A stretch of 51,795 bases of DNA from an uncultured Coriobacteriaceae bacterium (GCA_902793465.1 CADBDT010000013.1:1-51795); one strand, 5' to 3'. Numbered from the stretch's first letter, positions 24,061 through 33,286 are shown. Notes: a model not told the origin generated them from the sequence alone. A program made the numbers and translations.

Positions 24061-26124
24061 CTACCCCAGCACCTGCAGGTTCTTCATGCTCATGTCCAGG
24101 ATTCCGGCGGAGTGCGTTAGCGCGCCCGACGAAATAAAGTCCACGTCCAGGTCGGCCAGATACTCCAGGTTATCGCGCGTTACGTTTCCCGACACCTCGG
24201 TAAGGGCACGATCACCCACAATCTTAATGGCCTCCTTCATTTGAGCACGGCTCATGTTGTCGAGCATAATAACGTCGGCGCCCGCCTCTATGGCCTCGCG
24301 CACCATAGACAGGTTCTCGCACTCGACCTCGATCTTTGCCATAAACGAGCAGCGTTCCTTAACCGCAAGAACCGCCTCGCGCACGCCACCCGCCGCATCT
24401 ATGTGATTGTCCTTGAGCAGCACCGCATCCGAGAGGTTGTGACGATGGTTGCACCCGCCACCAATGCGTACGGCCATCTTGTCGAATATCCGCATGCCCG
24501 GGGTGGTCTTGCGCGTATCCACCAGCCGCGCGTGAGACCCGCACTCCGCCAGGATTTCGCACATCTCGTGCGTGTAGGTTGCCACGCCGCTCATGTGCTG
24601 CAAGTAGTTGAGAGCGGTCCTTTCGCCCGAAAGGAGCGTGCGCACGTCGCCCTCTATGGTGGCGAGCATCTGTCCCTTGCGAATGGTGTCACCATCGCGC
24701 ACGAGAGGCGTAACCGTAGTGGTGGGGTCAAGCAACTCAAAGGTGCGCACGAACACCGCCATCCCCGCTAGAACGCCGTCTTCCTTGCACAGCAGCTCCA
24801 CGCGGGCTTGTCGGCGATCAGGTATTACGGAGTCGGTGGAAATGTCGCCGGCGGGCATGTCTTCGGCAAGTGACTCGCGAATGTGCTTTTCCATAACCAT
24901 GGTAAGCGTGGAAGGGTCTATGCGCGGGCGCTGCTCCAGCGCGTGGTCTGCAGCAATCTTTTCGGCAGCACGGCGAGCGAACACCAGGCACTCAAGCAAA
25001 CTGTTTGAGGCAAGGCGGTTGCGCCCGTGCACGCCCGTGCAAGAGGTCTCCCCCACCGCAAACAGGCGCGGCATGGTGGTCTCGGAGTTCGTGTCCACAT
25101 GTATTCCGCCCATAAAGTAGTGCTGGGCAGGCACAACAGGTATGGGCTCCTTTGTTATGTCGTAGCCGCGCGAAAGGCAGTACTCGTATATGTGCTTGAA
25201 GTGGGAGTAAATGATGTCTGGCACCACGTTCTCGAACGACAGCCACACGTACTTGGAACCCTCACGCTCCATCTCGTCCATTATGGCCTGCGCCACAACA
25301 TCTCGCGGCTGCAGCTCGTCGGTAAAGCGCTCGAACTTGGAGTTAAGGAGTATGGCGCCCTCGCCTCGCGCGGATTCGGTTATGAGGAAGGACCTCCCCG
25401 GCGTGCTTCGGTAGAGCGTCGTTGGGTGAACCTGCACGTAGTCCATATGCTCGAGCACCACTCCATGCGCGCCGGCAATGCGGCAGCCGTCACCCGTAAG
25501 AATGGGATAGTTGGTGGAGCGCTCAAACGACCCACCGATTCCGCCCGTGGCCAAAATCGTAAAGCGAGAGTAGATGTTTAGTTGCTCTCCCCCCTTCTGC
25601 ACGCACGAAACGCCTGTACAGACGCGTTTTTCGTCGGCACCCACCTCGTCTAGAAGATCCACCATCTCCGTGTTGTCGTACAAGTGCACGTTTTGCGCCG
25701 CGCGACATTGCAGAAGAAGGGTCTCCGTTATCTCGCGCCCGGTAATATCTTCGTGATACAGGATACGCGCACGGGAGTGTGCGCCCTCTCGCGTATACAG
25801 AAGCTCGCCCTGCGGGTTTCGATCAAAGCGCACACCGTAGGCAATAAGGTCATTAACGCATTCGCGCGAGTCGCGAATCATAATGTCCACGCTCTCGCGG
25901 CGGTTCTCGTAGTGGCCCGCCTTAAGCGTGTCCTCCATATACGACTCGTAGTCGTCTTCGCCACGCATTACCGCAATGCCGCCTTGTGCAAGCATGGAAT
26001 CGCATGTTTCCAAGTCTCCCTTTGCAATGAGGATTACCTTACAGCTGCGTGGCAGCTTGAGCGCGGCATAGAGACCCGAGATTCCGCATCCGACCACTAC
26101 GACGTCGCATTGAAGCTTCTTCAT
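24061..26124 (-). CDS. Fused L-aspartate oxidase / quinolinate phosphoribosyltransferase (NadB–NadC)
   Basis: A single 687-residue chain carrying two steps of de novo NAD synthesis. Residues 1 to about 400 are the FAD-dependent NadB core: DVVVVGCGISGLYAAL, MLAQGGIAV, HDRN-region equivalents EDITGREITE, HYFMGGIHVDTNSE and GRNRLASNSLLECLVF. The usual C-terminal helical domain of NadB (about 130 residues) is missing. From about residue 415 NadC begins (IRESLAEDMPAGDISTDS), with ERTALNYLQHMSGVAT, DTRKTTPGMR, GGGCNHRHNLSDAVLLKDNH, KIEVECEN and the DVIMLDNMS motif. ATG at 26124 has GGAGG 7 bp upstream. It follows nadA by 23 bp, so all three activities are in one operon. Confidence 0.93.
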   Translation of the reverse strand: MKKLQCDVVVVGCGISGLYAALKLPRSCKVILIAKGDLETCDSMLAQGGIAVMRGEDDYESYMEDTLKAGHYENRRESVDIMIRDSRECVNDLIAYGVRFDRNPQGELLYTREGAHSRARILYHEDITGREITETLLLQCRAAQNVHLYDNTEMVDLLDEVGADEKRVCTGVSCVQKGGEQLNIYSRFTILATGGIGGSFERSTNYPILTGDGCRIAGAHGVVLEHMDYVQVHPTTLYRSTPGRSFLITESARGEGAILLNSKFERFTDELQPRDVVAQAIMDEMEREGSKYVWLSFENVVPDIIYSHFKHIYEYCLSRGYDITKEPIPVVPAQHYFMGGIHVDTNSETTMPRLFAVGETSCTGVHGRNRLASNSLLECLVFARRAAEKIAADHALEQRPRIDPSTLTMVMEKHIRESLAEDMPAGDISTDSVIPDRRQARVELLCKEDGVLAGMAVFVRTFELLDPTTTVTPLVRDGDTIRKGQMLATIEGDVRTLLSGERTALNYLQHMSGVATYTHEMCEILAECGSHARLVDTRKTTPGMRIFDKMAVRIGGGCNHRHNLSDAVLLKDNHIDAAGGVREAVLAVKERCSFMAKIEVECENLSMVREAIEAGADVIMLDNMSRAQMKEAIKIVGDRALTEVSGNVTRDNLEYLADLDVDFISSGALTHSAGILDMSMKNLQVLG

Positions 26125-26147
26125 TGGTGCGCCTCCACTTAGTTACG

Positions 26148-27083
26148 CTATTTTGCCAGCTCGAGCATGCGTTGCAGGGCTTGCTTTGCTCCGTCGGCAT
26201 AGCGCTCGTCCACAAAGACCTCGCCCGTAAGGTCGCGCAGGCAGGCAATCACCTTCTGGCCGGTCACGCGATCCATGTTTGGGCAAAGCGGGGTGGTTTT
26301 GGGAAAGAAGAAGTGCTTGCGATCCTCGTCGCCCGCGGCGGCCACCTGCTTTTTTATCTCGTGCAAGACGCCGTAGACCGTGCAGATTATGTACTCCTCC
26401 TCGGACCCCTTTACGCAGCGGTCTATGATTCCAGACGTAGAGCCAATGTAGTCTGCCTTGTCCAGGACCCAAACGGCGCATTCGGGATGCGCGCATACCA
26501 CAGCGTTTGGATGCTCGCGCAAGAGCTCCTCTACCTCGACCACCTGGATTGCCTCGTGCGTGGGGCAAAAGCCATCGTTAAGGATTATGTTCTTGCCCGG
26601 CACCTGCTGCTGTATGTAGTGGCCCAGGTGCAGGTCTGGCACAAACAGCACGTTATGTTGAGGCAGCCGCTCCACTATGCGCTGCGCATTCGAGGAGGTT
26701 ACGCAGACGTCCGACCACGACTTCATTTCGTTAGTGGAGTTTACGTAGCATGCTACGGCAAGGTCGTCCCCATACTTCAAACGGGCCTCGTCCACCGTCT
26801 GCTTTCGCAACATATGGGCCATGGGACAGTCGGCCGTGGGCTCGGGCATAAGAACGCGCTTGTTGGGCGAAAGCAATTTGGCCGACTCGGCCATAAACTC
26901 CACGCCAGCAAACACGAGCGTCTTGCAATCCAGCTCTGCCGCCTTGCAAGCGAGGTAATACGAGTCTCCCACATAGTCTGCCAGATCCTGCGCGTCGGGC
27001 TGAACGTAGTAATGCGCAAGTACCACGGCATCGTGTTGCTGCTTCAACTCCGCAAACTCATCTAGCATCTCTTGCGTAAGCAT
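26148..27083 (-). CDS. nadA: Quinolinate synthase A
   Basis: Condenses iminoaspartate and dihydroxyacetone phosphate to quinolinate using a [4Fe-4S] cluster. The 311-residue protein is of the short NadA type. Motifs visible are VVLAHYYVQPDAQDLADYVGDS, the first cluster Cys in PTADCPMAHM, the second in CAHPECAVW and the third in FPKTTPLCPNMDRVT. The ATG at 27083 with GGGGAGG 5 bp upstream was chosen over 27158. It supplies the next enzyme with NadB (fused downstream). Confidence 0.95.
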   Translation of the reverse strand: MLTQEMLDEFAELKQQHDAVVLAHYYVQPDAQDLADYVGDSYYLACKAAELDCKTLVFAGVEFMAESAKLLSPNKRVLMPEPTADCPMAHMLRKQTVDEARLKYGDDLAVACYVNSTNEMKSWSDVCVTSSNAQRIVERLPQHNVLFVPDLHLGHYIQQQVPGKNIILNDGFCPTHEAIQVVEVEELLREHPNAVVCAHPECAVWVLDKADYIGSTSGIIDRCVKGSEEEYIICTVYGVLHEIKKQVAAAGDEDRKHFFFPKTTPLCPNMDRVTGQKVIACLRDLTGEVFVDERYADGAKQALQRMLELAK

Positions 27084-27206
27084 GAGGGCCTCCCCCGTTA
27101 AAAAACGAAACATGGCGAAACTATAGCACAGGGATAGACCTTCGAATGACGCGAGCATGTTCGAGCCCGCGCAACGTAGGGGACCATTGGCCTTCCCCGT
27201 ATTTAC

Positions 27207-28472
27207 CTACGCGAGCTTGTTTATGAGCAATTCCAGCGAATCTGCCATCTCGTCAATTTGCTCCTTGGTAACCACGAGCGGAGGCAGGAAGCGCAGTATG
27301 GAGTCGCCAATGTGGTTGAGCACCAGTCCTTTGCGCTCCGTTGCCGCAAGCGATAAGCCCTCGTCTACCAGTGCGGTTGCTATGGGCACATCCAGCTGTG
27401 CGCCGCGCATGAGTCCGGCACCACGCACTTCCATAACGTGCGGCAGCCCCAAGAGGCGCTGTTCCAGGTGCTCTCCCGCTTCGAGCACATGCTCGCCTAT
27501 GTGCTCCTTGCGCATCGTCTCCACGCAAGCGCGACCCACGGCGGCAGCAAGGGGGTTGCCGCCAAACGTCGAGCCGTGGTCGCCGGGTACCATAAGGTCC
27601 GCAACCTCAGAACGCGCAGCTACGGCGCCTGTTGGGAAACCACCCGCAATACCCTTTGCCATAGATACGATGTCGGGCTCGATTCCTGCGCGGGCATAGC
27701 TAAACGGCGCTCCCGTGCGGAAGAAGCCCGTTTGGACCTCGTCCACAACGAGCATAAGCCCGCGCTCGTCACATAGGCTGCGCACCGCGCGCAAGTACTC
27801 CAGGTCGGCCGGCCATACGCCGCCCTCGCCCTGTATGCACTCAAGCATTACGGCACAAACGGGACCGCACTCCGCGGGGGGCGCGTCGATGGTCCTCGTA
27901 AGGGCGTCCACATCGTTGAGGGGCACGGCGCAAAAGCCCGTAGGCAAGGGTCCAAAGCTCTTGTGGAACACATCCTGGCCCGTGGCCGAAAGCGTGGCGA
28001 GCGTACGACCGTGAAAGCTCTTGCGCGCGGTAATGATTCCAGACGCGCCGTCCAGGTTGCGCTCGCCCCAGCGGCGAGCGAGCTTAATGGCTCCCTCGTT
28101 AGCTTCCGCGCCCGTGTTTGCGAAGAAGGTCTTCCAAGTGGTGTTGGTGCTCCCGCACTCCACGCCGTCAAGATCCGTCTTTATGGAAAGCATCCTGCTA
28201 AGCTCGCGTGCTAGCTCACCGCGATTCTCCTCGTGGTAGTAGTTGCCAACTTGCCAAACCTTGGTGGCCTGCTCGCTGAGCGCCTTAACGAGAGCCGGAT
28301 GCGCATGTCCCAGGCTCACCGAGCCTATTCCCGCAAGAAAGTCCAGATACTCGTTGCCACAGGCGTCGACCAGCACCGCTCCGGACCCATTCACGAACTC
28401 CACTGGCAAACGGCCATAGGTATGAATTACGTACGCGTCGTCCAGGCTTACCACATCTTTGCTCGCAAACAT
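27207..28472 (-). CDS. argD: Acetylornithine aminotransferase
   Basis: PLP-dependent class III transaminase, 421 residues, converting N-acetylglutamate semialdehyde to N-acetylornithine. Signature pieces include NEYLDFLAGIGSVSLGHAHP, the FFANTGAEANEGAIKLAR PLP region, ARKSFHGRTLATLSATGQ, LVVDEVQTGFFRTG and the Schiff-base Lys in DIVSMAKGIAGGFPTGAV. The ATG at 28472 follows argB by 9 bp. Assignment to ArgD rather than a related transaminase rests on the operon. Confidence 0.92.
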   Translation of the reverse strand: MFASKDVVSLDDAYVIHTYGRLPVEFVNGSGAVLVDACGNEYLDFLAGIGSVSLGHAHPALVKALSEQATKVWQVGNYYHEENRGELARELSRMLSIKTDLDGVECGSTNTTWKTFFANTGAEANEGAIKLARRWGERNLDGASGIITARKSFHGRTLATLSATGQDVFHKSFGPLPTGFCAVPLNDVDALTRTIDAPPAECGPVCAVMLECIQGEGGVWPADLEYLRAVRSLCDERGLMLVVDEVQTGFFRTGAPFSYARAGIEPDIVSMAKGIAGGFPTGAVAARSEVADLMVPGDHGSTFGGNPLAAAVGRACVETMRKEHIGEHVLEAGEHLEQRLLGLPHVMEVRGAGLMRGAQLDVPIATALVDEGLSLAATERKGLVLNHIGDSILRFLPPLVVTKEQIDEMADSLELLINKLA

Positions 28473-28481
28473 CTGCCTCTC

Positions 28482-29357
28482 CTATTCCTGGTAAAACACG
28501 GTGCCAATTCCGGCATCCGTAAAGCACTCGAGCAACAGCGAGTGCGGAAACGTTCCGTTCATTATACGCACGTCGTGAACGCCCGACTCGAGGGCCTCCA
28601 CAATCGAGGTTATCTTGGGAATCATGCCGGTGGTAAGCTCGCCACTTTCCAGGAGCTCCTTGGCCTCACGCAGGTTAAGCGACGAAATAAGGGTCTCTTT
28701 GTCGTTGATGTCTGCATACAACCCGTCAACATCGGTCAGGTATGCCAGCGTGTGGGCATGCAGCGCTTGCGCGATCTTGCTGGCCGCAATGTCTGCGTTT
28801 ATGTTGTACAGACCGTCTGGGCCACATCCCACGCTTGCGACCACGGGAATGTAGTCGTTTTCCAGCACGGACTCCAAAAGGCCGGTGTTTACCTTAACCA
28901 CCTCGCCCACATGACCTAGGTCGGGGTCAACCTGCCTACACACGAGGGTCTTTCCATCGGCTCCAGAGACGCCCACCGCATTGTTGCCGTATTCGTTTAG
29001 CGACCAGACCAACCCCTGGTTAACCTTGCCAATGAGGACCTCGGAGACGGCTTCCATGGTGGCGTCGTCGGTAACGCGCAGGCCGTTTTTAAACGAAACG
29101 GGAATGTTGAGCTGCGTGAGCAGCTGATTTATGGCCTTACCACCACCGTGTACCAACACAACACGCATTCCCATGAGCTTTAGAAGCTCAATGTCTGCGA
29201 TTACCTCACGGCACAGGCTGGGATCCTCCATTGCCGCGCCGCCGTACTTTACTACCACAGTACGACCGTTCATCTTGTGGATCCACGGCATGGCCTCCAT
29301 TAGCACGTTTGCTTTTTCCAGCGCCATGTCCCGACGCTGCTGGTCGTCCTTCTTCAC
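28482..29357 (-). CDS. argB: Acetylglutamate kinase (GTG start)
   Basis: A 291-residue amino-acid kinase: VVVKYGGAAMEDPSL, VLVHGGGKAINQLLTQL, then LTDVDGLYADINDKETLISSL and GMIPKITSIVEAL with HDVRIMNGTFPHSLLLECF. It phosphorylates N-acetylglutamate, usually the arginine-feedback step. The N-terminal helix typical of arginine-sensitive forms (about residues 8–25) is present. The GTG start at 29357 has a full AAAGGAGG 7 bp upstream. It lies between argJ and argD. Confidence 0.95.
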   Translation of the reverse strand: MKKDDQQRRDMALEKANVLMEAMPWIHKMNGRTVVVKYGGAAMEDPSLCREVIADIELLKLMGMRVVLVHGGGKAINQLLTQLNIPVSFKNGLRVTDDATMEAVSEVLIGKVNQGLVWSLNEYGNNAVGVSGADGKTLVCRQVDPDLGHVGEVVKVNTGLLESVLENDYIPVVASVGCGPDGLYNINADIAASKIAQALHAHTLAYLTDVDGLYADINDKETLISSLNLREAKELLESGELTTGMIPKITSIVEALESGVHDVRIMNGTFPHSLLLECFTDAGIGTVFYQE

Positions 29358-29403
29358 GGTTGGTCCTCCTTTAATGGATTGGTCCCTGCCTTTGCCTAAC
29401 TGT

Positions 29404-30687
29404 CTAGGTCCTGTAATCGCCGTTTATAACAATATACTCATGCGTAAGGTCGCATGTCCACATGCGCGCGGAAGAGGTGCCTTCTCCCAGCGATATGGCA
29501 ATGGGCACCTCCGGGCCCTCAAACCGTCGCAGCATGTCCTCCTCGTCCATGGGAAGCGGTAGGCCGGCACGAAGGACAGGTACGCCCATAAGGTCGATGT
29601 CCACGTTGTACTGGTCAAAGTCCACACCGCACTTTCCCGCTGCAGCAGCCACGCGCCCCCAGTTTGCATCATGGCCAAATATCGCGGTCTTTACCAGAGG
29701 CGAGTTGGCAATGGAGCGCGCGACCTTCTCTGCATCCTCTGTCGTGGCCGCACCGAGCACATCCACGGTAACGAGCTTGGTGGCGCCCTCACCGTCTGCG
29801 GCTATCTTGCGAGCCAGGTCCTCGCATGCCGCGCGAATCCCCGCCGCAACGCATGCGTACTCGGGAGAACCCACGCATATGGTCTCGCCTCCCGCCTCGC
29901 CGGTGGCAAACAGGACGCAGGTATCGTTGGTGGACGTGTCCGAGTCCACGGTTACCTTGTTAAACGTTTCTTGGACGGCATCCAAGAGCGCCTTGTGCGC
30001 CGCCTCGGCATCCAGCGGGGCGTCCGTTGCAAGCACGCACAGCATCGTAGCCATGTTGGGCATTATCATTCCCGAGCCCTTAACAAAGCCGCCTACGTGT
30101 GCCTTTGTTACGCTACCGTCTGCGCGGGTGATCTTAATCTCGTAGGAGCTCTGCTTGTCAACGGTGTCGGTGGTCATAACGGCACGAGCCGCGTTGTTGG
30201 CTGCCTCGGTTGAGTGCGCAAGCTCCCTTACGGCAGCAGGAACACCTGTTACAAACCCATCGAGCGACAAAGGCACACCTATTACGCCGGTTGAGCCCAC
30301 AAGCACTTGGTCCTCGGCACATCCCAGTTCCTTTGCCACGAGTCCCGCCGTCTTTCGCGCAACCTCCAGCCCCGGCTCTCCAGTAGACGCGTTTGCGTTG
30401 CCGGAGTTGAGCACTATGGCGCGGGCTCTGCCATCTGCCACGTGCTCGCGCGAAACCTGCACGGGTGCGGCACAGAACCTGTTTTGCGTAAAGACGCCCG
30501 CGCACACGCAGGTCTCGTTTGCAGCCACGAGCGCAAGGTCGCGGCGTTGGGGGTCTCCCCTCAGGTTGGCGCACACACCAGCGGCACGAATGCCAGCCAC
30601 GGCGCATATGCCTCCTTCGCAAGGCTCTATTCCGTCCGAAAGCCTTGGTTCGGACGCGGGAACTTCTAGCGGTACGTACTGTTTCAT
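29404..30687 (-). CDS. argJ: Bifunctional ornithine acetyltransferase / N-acetylglutamate synthase
   Basis: ArgJ transfers the acetyl group from N-acetylornithine to glutamate, closing the cyclic arginine pathway. The 427-residue precursor carries the autocleavage site in KGSGMIAPNMATML-like sequence (KGSGMIMPNMATMLCVLATDA here), so the Thr nucleophile after the cleaved bond is retained in MATML. Other family blocks are VLNSGNANASTGEPG and FGHDANWGRVAAAAGKCG. ATG at 30687 (GGAGTGGGG upstream) was preferred to 30732. argC, which often precedes argJ, is absent; a hairpin and an FHA gene lie there instead. Confidence 0.95.
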   Translation of the reverse strand: MKQYVPLEVPASEPRLSDGIEPCEGGICAVAGIRAAGVCANLRGDPQRRDLALVAANETCVCAGVFTQNRFCAAPVQVSREHVADGRARAIVLNSGNANASTGEPGLEVARKTAGLVAKELGCAEDQVLVGSTGVIGVPLSLDGFVTGVPAAVRELAHSTEAANNAARAVMTTDTVDKQSSYEIKITRADGSVTKAHVGGFVKGSGMIMPNMATMLCVLATDAPLDAEAAHKALLDAVQETFNKVTVDSDTSTNDTCVLFATGEAGGETICVGSPEYACVAAGIRAACEDLARKIAADGEGATKLVTVDVLGAATTEDAEKVARSIANSPLVKTAIFGHDANWGRVAAAAGKCGVDFDQYNVDIDLMGVPVLRAGLPLPMDEEDMLRRFEGPEVPIAISLGEGTSSARMWTCDLTHEYIVINGDYRT

Positions 30688-30792
30688 GCTTAACCCCACT
30701 CCCTCATGCCTAGCGGAAAAAACATTGTACATGCGCAGTGTTACACGCGCGAGTGGCGTAACAAGTTCTGAATAATCGGAGCGGGGATGGTG

Positions 30793-30847
30793 GAGCGTCT
30801 CGCAAATAACTGGGCGCTACGCGTACCCAGTTATTTGCGAGACGCTC
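30793..30847. terminator. Perfect 22-bp hairpin between FHA gene and argJ
   Basis: Arms 30793–30814 and 30826–30847 are perfect inverse complements around a short loop that itself contains TACGCGTA. It begins 3 bp after the FHA gene stop, so it is a probable terminator for that gene. There is no clear U-run. It shares no sequence with the family A or B elements. Confidence 0.6.
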
Positions 30848-30849
30848 TG

Positions 30850-31785
30850 CTAGCTCACAAGCTCAAAGCGCAACGGCCTGTTTGGGCCTAGGAACACCAC
30901 GTCGCCCTCCTGCAAGGCGTATGGCTCGGACGTCCCCAGCATCATACGCGCGCCGTCCACAGACAATATCTTGGTGCCGTGATAGGCAAAGTTGGTTATG
31001 GTCCAGCGACCGTCCAGCACCCCTATCGAGCACTGCTTGGGCTCAACGTACGGGAACCTGTCGGAATCCAGGCGCACGTTTACCTCTGGAGGGCAATCTT
31101 CGTCTTCCACCACGGCTCCAATGCAGTCGCCGGACTCAATTTCCAGGCAAAACCCCTGGTTGTCGGTCAAGCATGCCTTTCCAGCACTTTTTGCGTCCAC
31201 AAAGCGAATCGTGGGAGCCTCCTGCACCTCTCTTTCCTCTTTGGTGGGAAGCACATTTGTGATCATTGGGTCCTGGAAGCCGCTGTTGTCGTTGTATTGC
31301 TCTTCGGCATACGCGTCCACTGGTTCGTAGGCGGCAGTTGAGGAGGGCGAAACGTATCCCTCTCCCTCCACCGGTTCCGAAAAGCGGCAGTAGACCTCAA
31401 CTTCCCCGACCATCACCACTTCGTCGGGCTCCACTCGCACTTGCGGGTCCCCCGCCATCCAGTAGCCCTTTTCGGCAGCGCGGGCCTGCACATAAGCAGC
31501 GACTCCCGCCTCCTTGCGAGGGGTGTCTATGCCCCAGTAGTCCTCCCAGTCCTCGGGGCTAACCAGTATTTCCAGGCTGTTGGCAGCTTCCTTGTAGTCG
31601 GGCCACTCCCTAACGTTGCGCCTTACCTCATGCCACGCGGCATAGTTTACGGTAAGCGGGTCGAGCGACCTTCGGTCGTCCGCAACCGCTCCGTTGCCAA
31701 TACGAGAGAACACGTTGCGCGACCAGCGACGCACGCGATGCATTACGGGGCCAAGACCCAGCTCGTTTTCCAAAGGAGTAGGCAC
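30850..31785 (-). CDS. FhaA-like protein: DUF3662 plus FHA domain
   Basis: A 311-residue cytosolic phosphothreonine-reader. Residues about 10–145 match the FhaA N-terminal domain (DUF3662), with LEILVSPEDWEDYWGIDTPR and VRVEPDEVVMVGEVEVYCRF. A Ser/Glu-rich linker follows, then an FHA domain from about 210 (ESGDCIGAVV, FPYVEPKQCSIGVLDGRWTITNF, LQEGDVVFLG). The FHA core is atypical: the SRxH stretch reads EPKQC, so phosphopeptide binding is doubtful. The start is GTG at 31785 with AGAGGGGG upstream. It is a paralogue of the gene at 43744–44673, sharing VSPEDW..YW.VDTP. In actinobacteria FhaA sits with PknB and SEDS genes; here it stands alone. Confidence 0.8.
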   Translation of the reverse strand: MPTPLENELGLGPVMHRVRRWSRNVFSRIGNGAVADDRRSLDPLTVNYAAWHEVRRNVREWPDYKEAANSLEILVSPEDWEDYWGIDTPRKEAGVAAYVQARAAEKGYWMAGDPQVRVEPDEVVMVGEVEVYCRFSEPVEGEGYVSPSSTAAYEPVDAYAEEQYNDNSGFQDPMITNVLPTKEEREVQEAPTIRFVDAKSAGKACLTDNQGFCLEIESGDCIGAVVEDEDCPPEVNVRLDSDRFPYVEPKQCSIGVLDGRWTITNFAYHGTKILSVDGARMMLGTSEPYALQEGDVVFLGPNRPLRFELVS

Positions 31786-32476
31786 TGCTCATCCCCCTCT
31801 ACACGCACCAAACCAATGCAAACAAACTTCACGGTGAATTATTCCCGTTCTTCCCGAGTATAGTCCAAAGCACATCACATTTCTCCTGCCCACCGCAAGT
31901 GCGATGCTAACCAACACCCGGCCCATGGGCGGAACGAGGCCACGCCGCGTGTGCATGCGCGTGTGCATGCAGCATAAAAGTCGCAACGTGCACACTAAAC
32001 GTCCACAAAGAGCTGGTTTGTGCGCGCTGCGGGGCTCGCAGTGCGCACAAGGACCGTTTTCGCGGCCAAGTAGTGCTCGTTGCGTTTGATGCGCATAGCG
32101 TGAGTGTGAGGTATTGCGTAAACGACGGTCACCGTGTGCTATCCGAGCGTAGCACCTCGAGGGTGCTACGCGTGCCATCGCCCAAAGGCAAGCCATGGGC
32201 AAAGCGATGCATGGATTCAGCCCCATAGCGAGCGCTCTTTTGGCAAAACGCCTTGCAAATGTGTACATTCTTTGGGCCACCCTCAGCTTTCAACAGGTGT
32301 TTTGCCGGAAGCAGCCCAAAGAATGTACACCTCATAAAATATAAGGGGTACATTCTTTAGCCGTCGCTCAACAAAATGCCTGTTGGCTAGGTCTTCCAGC
32401 ACAAAGAATGTACACATTTGGCATGCGGGTGTTGGTAACTATAACGTTCCCTAGCGCCTTGGCGCAGGGAGTCAAC
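31786..32476. other. 690-bp gap with no convincing gene
   Basis: Minus-strand open frames here have Cys/Arg/His-rich composition and no domain, and I regard them as noise. The gap holds a TATACT hexamer (minus strand, 31862–31857) before the FhaA-like gene, a direct repeat GTGTGCATGC near 31950, a 9-bp hairpin at 32148–32170 and the compound palindrome at 32255–32421. Confidence 0.6.
32255..32421. repeat. Pair of 70-bp elements bounded by GTACATTCTTT boxes
   Basis: Four copies of GTACATTCTTT lie as two inverted pairs: 32261/32330 and 32348/32415 (outer ends). Each pair bounds about 70 bp. The first pair has 17-bp perfect terminal repeats. Read in reverse, the second element shares an internal CAACAGG..TTTTG at the same position, so the two elements are diverged copies in opposite orientation. 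The outermost boxes share further flanking bases (GCAAATGT). They may be two MITE-like copies or a four-site operator. No transposase is adjacent. Confidence 0.7.
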
Positions 32477-33055
32477 TTATCCTCGCTCGCTAATGGCACT
32501 CTTGGCCCAGGCAATCTTCTTGCGAATGCGCTTCGTAGTCTGGCTAGACCATGAGTCCAGGTGCGCAAGGCACCTCTCGTCGCAACGCTGGGTAATAAGG
32601 TCTATAACATCGAGCTGGATGTCGTACTTGATGTCGGTCATGCGCTGCGCCATTCGAAACTCGCCATCCTTGACGTCACCGCAGAACTCCTCGTAATAGT
32701 TTTCTACTACAACTGGCCTCTCGAGCTCCCAGCCTCGCTCGGTATACATGAGCAGAGGCTGGCGCCATTCGTAATAGTAGTCCAGGTATCCCTGCTCTAT
32801 GGTCCAATCGACCTTGTGCGAAATCTCGTCGCGCGTGAGGTGCGAAAGCGCGCCATACGAATCGTCGGCATCGAGCCCCAATTCCAGAAGCCTCTTGTTG
32901 CGTGATCCATTGAGCAGCCTAACGAGCTGCGAGCGACCTCCGCCGTGGACTACGTTAAGGGCGCCATGGAGGATTTTAGCCAACTCTTCCTGCGAAACGC
33001 TCGTTCCCGCGGAATCCAGATAGACTGGCGCACGAGACCTATCCCTTCTTCCCAT
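32477..33055 (-). CDS. Stand-alone RQC-type winged-helix DNA-binding protein
   Basis: About 192 residues. The stretch from about residue 14 to 105 (SVSQEELAKILHGALNVVHG, GRSQLVRLLNGSRNKRLLELGL, YGALSHLTRDEISHKVDWTIEQGYLDYY, LLMYTERGWEL) matches the RQC domain of RecQ helicases, without any helicase domain. Such isolated versions have been described as RQC-minor proteins. The C-terminal 90 residues are helical and charged, without a recognised fold. Start ATG at 33055 was chosen because AAGGG sits 6 bp upstream; ATG 33061 and TTG 33073 are alternatives. It is divergent from fumC. Role unknown; DNA-structure binding is likely. Confidence 0.72.
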   Translation of the reverse strand: MGRRDRSRAPVYLDSAGTSVSQEELAKILHGALNVVHGGGRSQLVRLLNGSRNKRLLELGLDADDSYGALSHLTRDEISHKVDWTIEQGYLDYYYEWRQPLLMYTERGWELERPVVVENYYEEFCGDVKDGEFRMAQRMTDIKYDIQLDVIDLITQRCDERCLAHLDSWSSQTTKRIRKKIAWAKSAISERG

Positions 33056-33286
33056 ATCCATCCCTTCGGGCAATTAGGCAAAGCCAGGTCACGGCATGCC
33101 GTCTGCGTGCTTGCACTTTCGTTTTTCCAATAGTATCCATACCTAGAGAAAAAGTGTATGGCACGAGCGGCACGAGTCTTTACCGCGAGCCTCGCGCCAT
33201 CATAACAAGAACAACTCATCCTCAGGGTCAGGTTGCTTAGCGTATACTCTTGCTGCCAAAATACGCTCGCACAAGGAGGCAAAACA

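Noticed and set aside
31789..32280. 163-codon minus-strand open frame in the large gap
   Set aside because: Cys/Arg/His-rich, no ribosome site, crosses palindromic DNA, no domain.
32255..32421. CRISPR-like array
   Set aside because: The boxes alternate in orientation and the intervening sequences are copies of one another, not unique spacers.
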